This document shows positions 34,328-41,361 of a stretch of 64,000 bases of DNA, in pieces. Location of the stretch: positions 2,186,519 to 2,250,518 of the forward strand of contig CP166960.1 in the NCBI GenBank assembly GCA_041447175.1, given 5' to 3'. A program made the position numbers and the translations under genes. Numbering within the stretch: position 1 is the first letter of the stretch; each line of letters starts with the position of its first letter. This DNA is from Candidatus Bathyarchaeia archaeon. Its GTDB lineage: Archaea > Thermoproteota > Bathyarchaeia > Bathyarchaeales > Bathycorpusculaceae. Under the pieces are notes generated by a model. The model had not been told where the DNA came from. It saw nothing but the letters and a program-made list of their open reading frames with translations, and ran no database searches.

Positions 34328-34371
34328 TTTTCTTCAACCTTCACTTTCTTTTAAGGGCTATAAACATTCTC

Positions 34372-35112
34372 CTAACGTATAGCCCGTTTCTTTTTCTGTC
34401 CTGGACCGCGAGCTGCAATTAAGCCGACTTTCTGACCTGGTGGAGCACCGTGTGAAGTTGTTGTTGTTCTGCGTGCGCTGCGTTTGCTGCTACCGTAGGG
34501 GTGAACAGCCGGAACCATTTTGCGTCCACTTGTTCGGGGGTACTTGTGACCTTTGGCTTTCATGAGGTGGAATTTTTCGCCAGCTTTCAAGAAAGGTTTC
34601 TCAGTGCGTCCAGAAGCTGCAACTACGCCGATGGTTGCCATACAGTAATCATTAATGTATCGTGTGCGTCCGGAGGGCAAACGAATCATAGTGCCTTGAG
34701 GAGTGTGGCTCACAACTGTGGCGTATGAACCTGAAGACTTGGCTAGTTTTCCTCGGTCACCTGGTCTAAGTTCCAAATTGCAGACCATGACACCTTCAGG
34801 GATTTTACCCAACGGCAAAATGTTGCCAATTTCCGCGGGTGCTAAACCGCCTAAACGGACTTGCTGTCCCTCGTGAGTTCCCTCGGGAGATGCAATGTAG
34901 CAGTCTTGACCGTTTTCAAATTTTATCAAGGCTAAAGGTGCGCCACGTCCAGGGTCATGAACAAGAGATTCAATAACACCAGTAATTGAGATTTCATATG
35001 CCTCTTTTGGGGTCATGTGTGGATATTGAGCGGGAGCTACACGTTTGTGTGTTGATGCGCGGTAAGTTGAACCGCCACGCCCACGTCTTTGTACACGGAT
35101 TCGTTTTCCCAT
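34372..35112 (-). CDS. rpl2: Large ribosomal subunit protein uL2
   Basis: Ribosomal protein uL2, 246 residues, needed for subunit joining and close to the peptidyl transferase centre. Basic N-terminus MGKRIRVQRRGRGGSTYRAS, middle VMVCNLELRPGDRGKLAKSS, and the C-terminal GRKMVPAVHPYGSSKRSAR. The conserved His (VHPYG) is present. 20 nt separate it from uL23. Confidence 0.96.
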   Translation of the reverse strand: MGKRIRVQRRGRGGSTYRASTHKRVAPAQYPHMTPKEAYEISITGVIESLVHDPGRGAPLALIKFENGQDCYIASPEGTHEGQQVRLGGLAPAEIGNILPLGKIPEGVMVCNLELRPGDRGKLAKSSGSYATVVSHTPQGTMIRLPSGRTRYINDYCMATIGVVAASGRTEKPFLKAGEKFHLMKAKGHKYPRTSGRKMVPAVHPYGSSKRSARRTTTTSHGAPPGQKVGLIAARGPGQKKKRAIR

Positions 35113-35132
35113 TGTCAGTCCTCCATTTCAAT

Positions 35133-35393
35133 TTAGAGTATGCCAAGTTTGATGGCTACGTCAGATGCCTTGAATTCGGGCTTTAGCTTGACGAAGGCTT
35201 TCTTTTGTCCCTGTGGAGTAATCAGCAGGGTGATTTTGTCCACTTTAACTTCGTAAAGTTCTTCCACTGCCTTCTTGACATCAGTTTTACCAGCTTTCAG
35301 GTTCACCATGAAGATGAGTTTGTTGTCGGCTTCAACCATAAGACTGGCTGATTCAGTCATTAATGGATAAAAGATAATTTCGTTAGAGTCCAT
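35133..35393 (-). CDS. rpl23: Large ribosomal subunit protein uL23
   Basis: Ribosomal protein uL23, 86 residues, located at the peptide exit tunnel. IFYPLMTESASLMVEADNKL and the helix GKTDVKKAVEELYEVKVDKI are diagnostic, as is GQKKAFVKLKPEFKASDVA. Its ATG overlaps the stop of uL4 by one base (shared position 35393), so translation is coupled. Confidence 0.95.
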   Translation of the reverse strand: MDSNEIIFYPLMTESASLMVEADNKLIFMVNLKAGKTDVKKAVEELYEVKVDKITLLITPQGQKKAFVKLKPEFKASDVAIKLGIL

Positions 35394-36187
35394 TACGCGC
35401 TTACTCCTTCACCGTAAAGTTGGTTTAGCTGCTCAATGGCGCTGTTAGTCCAGACGGTCAATCTGCCCGGATGGGTACCAGGAGCCAAAAGTTCAGCGTT
35501 CAAAGTTTTAACAGTAACTATATCAACGCCAGGAAGGTTACTTGCGGCTTCAAACAGACCCCTGTTTTCAGCAACAACAATTAGGGGCCCTTTTGCCTGT
35601 TTCATTTTTCTGCCGCGGTGCTTGCCTTTGCCTGCACGGATGCTTCGGCTTTCACGAACCCGGCAAACATCGGTTAATAAGCCAAGGTGAGTGAAGGCTT
35701 CTTCAACTTCCTTGGTTTTAGTTAACTCGGAAAAGGCATCTTCCACAATGAGAGGTAACTCTAAAACACCTTCAACTTCGTGTCCACGAGCTGATACTGT
35801 TTCTTTGGAGCCTGTGGCTGCGATGGCTGAAAGTAACGCAAGGCGTTTTTCTTTTTTCGGAATTTCTTTGACGATTTTTGTTTCTGCTCGTGGGGGATGG
35901 GCTTGTCTTCCGCCAACGACACCGGGGGCGAACTTTGCTTTTCCGCCACCACCTTTTTCGCGGGGAACGCGGGCAAGTGCCATGCCAGTTCCGCGGGACT
36001 CTGCGGATGTTCGTTTTCCAGCCATGGGGTCTCTGCCCTGGTGTTGGAGCCTGTTAGATTGAATTGCGAGAACTGCACGTTTAATTACGTCTGGTCGGAG
36101 TGGAGTCTCGAAAACTTGGGGGAGAACCGCGTTTCCTGTTGGTTTACCTTCGATGCTAAAGACTTGGGCGGTTTTTTTTGTTGGCAT
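35393..36187 (-). CDS. rpl4: Large ribosomal subunit protein uL4
   Basis: Ribosomal protein uL4, 264 residues (archaeal/eukaryotic length). VLPQVFETPLRPDVIKRAVL, the tunnel loop rich in Gly and Arg (GKRTSAESRGTGMALARVPR ... GGRQAHPPRAE), and RKMKQAKGPLIVVAENRGLF are visible. It lies between uL3 (12 nt) and uL23 (1-nt overlap) on the minus strand. Confidence 0.96.
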   Translation of the reverse strand: MPTKKTAQVFSIEGKPTGNAVLPQVFETPLRPDVIKRAVLAIQSNRLQHQGRDPMAGKRTSAESRGTGMALARVPREKGGGGKAKFAPGVVGGRQAHPPRAETKIVKEIPKKEKRLALLSAIAATGSKETVSARGHEVEGVLELPLIVEDAFSELTKTKEVEEAFTHLGLLTDVCRVRESRSIRAGKGKHRGRKMKQAKGPLIVVAENRGLFEAASNLPGVDIVTVKTLNAELLAPGTHPGRLTVWTNSAIEQLNQLYGEGVSA

Positions 36188-36199
36188 TGTTTTTCACCG

Positions 36200-37213
36200 T
36201 TATTTTCCTTGTGGAGATTCAAGCGAAACGTATGTGACTTGGGGTGGTGCTTCGGCGACTTGGGTGGGTGGTCGTGCGGGAACGCGGAGCTTTATGGTTC
36301 GCTTTTCGGTTCCAGGGACGCTTCCTTCGACAACGATGTAGGAGGATTTAACGTTGCCATACCTGATGAAGCCACCTTTCACGTTGACCTCGTTTGTATC
36401 TTTACCCATTTTGAGAATACGCTTGTTATATTCAATACGTTGATGATAACCCATCTGCCCTGCACGTGCAACCGAGTACATGAGGTGGTGAGGGTTCCAT
36501 GGACCCAAAGTTGCAATACCACGTTTGGTTTTGCGACCTTTTGCCTGCAGTTTGGTTACGCCCCAACGTTTCACTGGACCTTGCCAGCCTTTACCCGTGC
36601 TTATGGCAGCAACATCAGTGTATTGTCCGCTCGTGAAAACTTCTTCAGAGGACACAGTTTTGCCCAGCAGTGATTTGGCGTATTCGAGCTGTTTTGGAAT
36701 GTCTGCACCGCCAATTTCAATTTCGAAGATTTCAGGCTTCTTTCTTGCCAAGTTTGCTTGGTTTGGTTGGGTAGCAACGATTGCACGTATGGTTGTGGTT
36801 TGGTCCAGTTTTTCGTCCAGTTTCTGGATCATGGCGTCTGTGTCGAAATTGTCTGGAAGAACCAGTGCACGATAAAGTTCGTCTGTGGGAGTTTTCATCC
36901 AGCATTCAGTTAGTTGCTCCAAGCCATATTGGGTATGAGTGTAAGTTCGTATGCCGCACACCAGAATTGGGGGTGTTTCTAGGATGGTTGCGGCTTTCAT
37001 GACTTCTTTACCAAAGTTAGGTGAACGTTTCCTGTCTTCGATTGAGAAGACGTAAGTCATGCCTGCTTTGTAGCCTGCAAAACCTAACAGCTTTGGTGTA
37101 TCGGCATCAATTTTTGGCCAGAAGCGAATTCTTGCCACTGGATTTTTGGCACGTTGCCTAGGCAAATACGCTAATGAACCGTGTCTTGGAGCATGATGTT
37201 TTCGGTGACCCAT
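36200..37213 (-). CDS. rpl3: Large ribosomal subunit protein uL3
   Basis: Ribosomal protein uL3, 337 residues, first gene of the S10-type operon. MGHRKHHAPRHGSLAYLPRQ is the archaeal N-terminus; GKGWQGPVKRWGVTKLQAKG is the finger reaching the peptidyl transferase centre; GQMGYHQRIEYNKRILKMG follows. A TATA box at 37254-37262 serves the operon. The C-terminus is slightly longer than usual (PPTQVAEAPPQVTYVSLESP). Confidence 0.96.
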   Translation of the reverse strand: MGHRKHHAPRHGSLAYLPRQRAKNPVARIRFWPKIDADTPKLLGFAGYKAGMTYVFSIEDRKRSPNFGKEVMKAATILETPPILVCGIRTYTHTQYGLEQLTECWMKTPTDELYRALVLPDNFDTDAMIQKLDEKLDQTTTIRAIVATQPNQANLARKKPEIFEIEIGGADIPKQLEYAKSLLGKTVSSEEVFTSGQYTDVAAISTGKGWQGPVKRWGVTKLQAKGRKTKRGIATLGPWNPHHLMYSVARAGQMGYHQRIEYNKRILKMGKDTNEVNVKGGFIRYGNVKSSYIVVEGSVPGTEKRTIKLRVPARPPTQVAEAPPQVTYVSLESPQGK

Positions 37214-37253
37214 CTTACTTCCGCTTCGCGAAGATTAGCAATAAGAAATTAGA

Positions 37254-37262
37254 GTTATAAAC
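37254..37262 (-). promoter_or_regulatory. TATA box of the S10-type ribosomal operon
   Basis: Minus strand GTTTATAAC, about 42 nt before the uL3 ATG; transcription would start near 37230. Confidence 0.6.
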
Positions 37263-37327
37263 GTTACCGTTACGATTAGGGGTAAGTTGCGTTTTTAGGC
37301 TATAGTGCAGTTATGATTTGCTATGCA

Positions 37328-37378
37328 ATCGTTTTTTTGAAGCTTTTGTTCTTCCATGAAAGAGGTTGCGAAAACGAT
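37328..37378. repeat. Inverted repeat in gap between uL3 and surface-protein gene 2
   Basis: ATCGTTTT (37328-37335) and AAAACGAT (37371-37378) are perfect 8-nt inverted arms with a 35-nt loop. The 255-nt gap 37214-37468 carries otherwise the uL3 promoter and the terminator of surface-protein gene 2. No copy of the three-copy RNA element is found here. Confidence 0.35.
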
Positions 37379-37445
37379 CATTGTCTTTTGTTCACTTTTT
37401 CCAATTTTGTTACGTTATCTACACAAAACCGCCCATGAAAGTTAC

Positions 37446-37462
37446 CAAAAAAGGAAAAAAGG
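37446..37462 (-). terminator. T-rich terminator of surface-protein gene 2
   Basis: Minus strand CCCTTTTTTCCTTTTTTG, a few nt after the stop; same pattern as after the three paralogues. Confidence 0.6.
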
Positions 37463-37468
37463 GAAGAG

Positions 37469-40048
37469 TTATTTTCTTTTTCTGAGGAACAACGCGGCTA
37501 TGGCTGCAATGATAATAACTATGGCTGCGCCGACTGCGATGTAGGTTGTTGTGGGTGTTCCGCTTGAGGGGGGTACGGGCGCGTTGGTTGGAGGAACGGT
37601 TGGGTTTACAACTGCGGAGGGTGACGCTGCGCCGACAATTAGGTAGGTAGTTGCGTAGGATTCGCCGTAGGATGCGGTGGTGTCAAACTTGGCAGTAATC
37701 AGGTATTTGCCTTCTGCGGGTGGAGTCCACGAGGTGGCGTAGGTTCCGCCGTAGTTGGTGGTGACTGAGCCCAACGGGTAAACGGTGCCGCTTTCGTCGG
37801 TTGCAGTTAAGGTTACGGGAACACCAACCACGTTGTCAGGCATTGGTTTTTGCATGTGTAAATACTCCATCCATTTACCCATGTCTGCATCGGATATGGC
37901 TGGTGTGTCTTTGCTTGCGGGGGTTTGGTCGGTGACTGCGCCTTTTATGACTGCGGTTGTGCCTAAGGGGATAGCCACGTCGGGTGTTGTCACGGTTGTG
38001 GCGCTTGTACCCATGCCGACACAGTAAATCTGCATGTCATAAAGGTTCAGGTACACGAGGTAGCCGTCTGCAACTGCCATGGCACGGTCAGAAGCCCAAC
38101 CGGACATGGTCCAAAGCAAGTCGCCTGTGTATGCATCAATGCAGTTTACCGGGGCGCCTTTGAAGGGTGGAGCATCAGCGGAATGTTCAAAGACCTGAGT
38201 GTAGATTTTGCCTTCTGCTATTGCACCTATCTGTGAGGGAAATCCGCCGTAGGGTGTGTCCAAGCCGCTGTTGGATTTGTAGGTCCAAAGCAAATCACCG
38301 TTTTTGGTGTCGTAGCAGTAGAATGCGCCGCCGTATCCTGTGGTATACAGCCTGCCGTATGCTATCACGTAGGTGCCTTCACCTAGGGCGCCTACAGTGC
38401 CGGAGGGACCTGAATAGTAGTTCCATGCTTCTTCACTTGGTGTTGGACCCCAAGCGTATTCGCCGGTATCTAAGCTGTAGCCCCAGTACTGCATGGTTTC
38501 TTTGTCATACATTGTGAAAACGCGGTTTGTTGGGTCAACTGGACCAACTACGCGGGTGATGTTGTTTTCTGGTGCAGGATAGTCTTTTTGCCAGAGTACC
38601 TGACCCAAGGAGTCCTCTTTTAGGCTTATTGCCCACAGCGTGTAGGGGTTTGGTGTTCCAAACGACGACATGCCACCAAAGGCACTTGAACGCCCAAGCA
38701 GTATGTCTCCGGGGTAGGCGGTGATTACGGCTGCGGTGGGTAACATTTTGGGTATGGTTATGTTCCACAGGTAGGCTTGGCTTGCGTTGACGTTTTTGCC
38801 CACGGGTCGCCACTGGTAATAGTTGCTGCTGGTGGTGTCTGTGGAGTCTGTTGCGCCTGTTAAGCCTTGAGCTGCAGTGTTGTCCCATAAAGCTAACCAT
38901 CCTGCTGTGGGGTCCAGTTGGTAAATCAGGATTTGCCCTTGTGAACCAAGAGTGTTGAAGCCTGTGGGGACGTTGGTGAGGTTAAAGAGCCAGCTGCCAT
39001 CGATTGGGTCGTAGGCTATCCAGACAGCGCCGCCATTATTGGGGTCTGTGGTTGTCACCCAGAGAAAACCGTTGGGAATGACGCCGTGCTGGTTCATGGA
39101 TTCATAGTCATAGAGTTGCCCAAAGTTTGGCGCCAAAGTATCAGACTGGTAAATCTCTTCGCCCGTGATGAGGTCCACACAGGCATATCCCTCGTTGGTT
39201 GGATTGTCACTTTCCGTCAACGGATAGTAAAGGCGTCCTTGAAGGATAATGGGGTTCGTGAAGTAGGTTTCGTACATGAGTCCACTGTAGAAGGTGTTGC
39301 CTGCCACGCCAGTGTTGGGTCCTCCAGCTACCCCTCCAAAGGAGTACTGTTTGGTCCACATTATGTGAGCGCTGTCAGGGGCTGAACCGACGTTGTACTT
39401 CTCTTTTGGCATGTTTGTTGGTGCATTATTGCCCATAAAGTTGAAGGTTCCGCCTAGCCAGTTTGAGGCTATGCTACCCCATGCGGTGTTTTGTCCTTCA
39501 ATTGGGCGCGTCCAAAAGCCTGTAGGTAGCGGGTAATCGGGTATCGGGTCGATTTGTTCTTGCTGGACCGTTAACGTTGTTGTTGCAGTTGTTGCCAGGA
39601 ACGTGTCATTTATGAAATCGCTGGGAGCCCCAGGGGTGCCTGCTGGACCAAACAAGGATAAGACTTGCTTGGGGAAGTTAAACTGGATAGTGTATTGTCC
39701 AACTTGGTCGGGGGTAAACAGAGCATATCCTCCTCCAACTGGGTCAGATACAAAAGGTCCCAAAGTTTCTTTTGTACCATCAGGTTTTGAAATGTCCACA
39801 GTTAGGTCCCGCCATCGGTCACCTCCAGAACCTGCCGCGGTGGAAGGCACCTTATCGGTCCAAAACACGATAGCAACGGGTTGGTTGACGCCTACAGGGT
39901 CAGGCGCCGCCGCCACATATGCGTATGTGGGAATACTCCAGGGGGGCGTGTGAGCGTTTACGGGTAAAGCCGCAAGAACAGAAACAGTCAACGTCAGAAG
40001 CAATGTGGCGGTTACAATTTGTTTTTTATGTTTTGAAAATATTTGCAT
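37469..40048 (-). CDS. Large cell-surface protein with PQQ-type beta-propeller, paralogue 2
   Basis: About 859 residues with the same layout as paralogue 1: signal peptide (IVTATLLLTLTVSVLAALPV, then NAHTPPW), an Ig-like domain with DRWRDLTVDISKPDGTKETL, the LPTGFWTRPIEGQNTAWG join, the propeller (GYACVDLITGEEIYQSD; GAFYCYDTKNGDLLWTYKS; PVNCIDAYTGDLLWTMSG), a second Ig-like domain with the conserved MGKWMEYLHMQK, a short linker, and a membrane helix after PTTTYIAVGAA with tail RKRK. The ATG at 40048 is chosen; an in-frame TTG at 40075 is the alternative. The Lrp-type regulator is divergent from it, 197 nt away. Function unknown. Confidence 0.85.
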   Translation of the reverse strand: MQIFSKHKKQIVTATLLLTLTVSVLAALPVNAHTPPWSIPTYAYVAAAPDPVGVNQPVAIVFWTDKVPSTAAGSGGDRWRDLTVDISKPDGTKETLGPFVSDPVGGGYALFTPDQVGQYTIQFNFPKQVLSLFGPAGTPGAPSDFINDTFLATTATTTLTVQQEQIDPIPDYPLPTGFWTRPIEGQNTAWGSIASNWLGGTFNFMGNNAPTNMPKEKYNVGSAPDSAHIMWTKQYSFGGVAGGPNTGVAGNTFYSGLMYETYFTNPIILQGRLYYPLTESDNPTNEGYACVDLITGEEIYQSDTLAPNFGQLYDYESMNQHGVIPNGFLWVTTTDPNNGGAVWIAYDPIDGSWLFNLTNVPTGFNTLGSQGQILIYQLDPTAGWLALWDNTAAQGLTGATDSTDTTSSNYYQWRPVGKNVNASQAYLWNITIPKMLPTAAVITAYPGDILLGRSSAFGGMSSFGTPNPYTLWAISLKEDSLGQVLWQKDYPAPENNITRVVGPVDPTNRVFTMYDKETMQYWGYSLDTGEYAWGPTPSEEAWNYYSGPSGTVGALGEGTYVIAYGRLYTTGYGGAFYCYDTKNGDLLWTYKSNSGLDTPYGGFPSQIGAIAEGKIYTQVFEHSADAPPFKGAPVNCIDAYTGDLLWTMSGWASDRAMAVADGYLVYLNLYDMQIYCVGMGTSATTVTTPDVAIPLGTTAVIKGAVTDQTPASKDTPAISDADMGKWMEYLHMQKPMPDNVVGVPVTLTATDESGTVYPLGSVTTNYGGTYATSWTPPAEGKYLITAKFDTTASYGESYATTYLIVGAASPSAVVNPTVPPTNAPVPPSSGTPTTTYIAVGAAIVIIIAAIAALFLRKRK

Positions 40049-40226
40049 CACATCAACTCTCTTTTTTCTCTCCAATGAATTTTCGTTGTTGCAAGTATGA
40101 CATATTTAAGATTTTTCGCCAATCTATGAAAACAAGAAACAAAATTAACCTTAAAAGCGATAGATATTAAGAATATTTACTAAAATGTAGTCGTAATATT
40201 AGAGAAAATTTTTATTGATAGACCTA

Positions 40227-40241
40227 ATCCTATAAAAGGAT
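40227..40241. promoter_or_regulatory. TATA-like box enclosed in an inverted repeat before the Lrp gene
   Basis: ATCCT-ATAAA-AGGAT: 5-nt inverted arms around a TATA-like core, ending 4 nt before the TTG start. A regulator bound here would cover its own start region. A second TATA-like TTTTTATTG at 40208-40216 fits a transcript starting close to the TTG. The symmetric AATATT pair near 40172-40200 is another possible site in this divergent gap. Confidence 0.4.
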
Positions 40242-40245
40242 AGAA

Positions 40246-41235
40246 TTGCCAAAACTGAACAAAATTGACGAAACCGACGCCAACATTTTGAAGGCGCTTC
40301 TGAAGGATTCACGAACAAGTTTTACAGAAATCGCAAGAACCTGCAACGTTTCCGTTCCCGCCATCCGAGTACGATATAAAAGCCTACAGGAAGCAGGGGT
40401 CATCAACGGCGCGATAATGCAGTTGAACCCAGAGAGATTGGGCTTCAAATGCGTTGGGGACATCGGAATAATAACGGTTACTGACCGAGAAGAGAAAGTG
40501 ATGGAGTTTCTAAAAACTAAACCCTTCATTACTTTAATAATGGGGTCATGGGGAAAATATAACATTGGGGCTTTTTTTGTATTGCCTGACATTCAACAAT
40601 TGGGTCATGCGTTAGAAGAGATAGAAGCCAACCCGTACATCAAGCAGGCAGATGTTCTGATCTGGACAAATCCAGTGAACGTTGATCACCCTGAAAACTT
40701 GATAATCAAGCCGTTGCCAAAAGCAAAGCAGACGGAAAGGCTTCAAAGAACGATGGAAACCATTGAAAACAGAAAACTAGATGATACGGATAGAGCTATT
40801 GCAAGGATACTCTCCAAGCATAGCCGCATGCCCTTTAGTGAGGTTGCCAAGCAACTTAACATCACAACAAAAACCGTAATTCAAAGATACCACAAACTAA
40901 GAAAACAAAATGTGTTCACATTATCCACCATAACAATTGACCTTTGCAAACTGGGCTACAAAGCAACAGGGCACTTTTTTATAAAGGCCATTAATAAGAG
41001 CCGCATTCCAGAAATTTACGCAGAAGTCTACAGCATACCCAACGTAATCGTAATTATAAGAACTATAGGCGCATATGACATGCATGTAATGGTGCCCCTT
41101 GAAGACTTAGACGACCTGTTGAGGTTAACAAAACAGGTCCGTAGAATCAAACATGTGGAAAAAACGGAAATTTACGCAATTTACCCTTACCGCAAGTGGC
41201 CTGCTAACCTGTTTGAGGGTTTGCTGGGGCTCTAG
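40246..41235 (+). CDS. Lrp/AsnC-family regulator, tandem double form
   Basis: A 329-residue protein made of two Lrp units in series. Each has a helix-turn-helix (first: DETDANILKALLKDSRTSFT, EIARTCNVSVPAIRVRYKSL; second: LDDTDRAIARILSKHSRMPF, SEVAKQLNITTKTVIQRYHK) and a RAM-like ligand domain (about 65-150 and 230-320). Single Lrp proteins are about 150 residues, so this is a fused duplicate that may act as a built-in dimer. It is divergent from surface-protein gene 2, pointing to control of that gene (inference). TTG start at 40246. Its last codons and stop form the 5' outer stem of RNA element copy B. Confidence 0.85.
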   Translation: MPKLNKIDETDANILKALLKDSRTSFTEIARTCNVSVPAIRVRYKSLQEAGVINGAIMQLNPERLGFKCVGDIGIITVTDREEKVMEFLKTKPFITLIMGSWGKYNIGAFFVLPDIQQLGHALEEIEANPYIKQADVLIWTNPVNVDHPENLIIKPLPKAKQTERLQRTMETIENRKLDDTDRAIARILSKHSRMPFSEVAKQLNITTKTVIQRYHKLRKQNVFTLSTITIDLCKLGYKATGHFFIKAINKSRIPEIYAEVYSIPNVIVIIRTIGAYDMHVMVPLEDLDDLLRLTKQVRRIKHVEKTEIYAIYPYRKWPANLFEGLLGL

Positions 41236-41305
41236 CGCATTTAGGAGAGAAGAATGAATAACCCAACATGCAAGTTGAATCATCCACTAGAGTCCACTCA
41301 GCCCC
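41217..41305 (+). ncRNA. Three-copy structured RNA element, copy B
   Basis: Second copy. GGG (41217-41219) pairs with CCC (41303-41305) past a TTT bulge; GCTG (41223-41226) with CAGC (41299-41302); GGGCTCTAG (41227-41235) with CTAGAGTCC (41287-41295), including one G-U; the 3' side again has a 3-nt bulge (ACT). Compared with copies A and C a G-C pair is replaced by A-U, a compensatory change. Inner stem ATGA (41254-41257)/TCAT (41280-41283); apical hairpin CAAC/GTTG (41264-41267 with 41274-41277). The internal loop keeps TTAGGAGAGAAGA. It starts inside the last codons of the Lrp gene, so on the + strand it would be part of that gene's 3' UTR. Confidence 0.6.
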
Positions 41306-41334
41306 TGCTTGTTTAACCTCGATTGTTTCGTTTA

Positions 41335-41351
41335 ACAAAAAGAAAAAGGGA
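41335..41351 (-). terminator. T-rich terminator of surface-protein gene 3
   Basis: Minus strand CCCTTTTTCTTTTTGTT follows the stop by about 10 nt and lies between the gene and RNA copy B. Confidence 0.55.
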
Positions 41352-41361
41352 AAGGTGTTGT

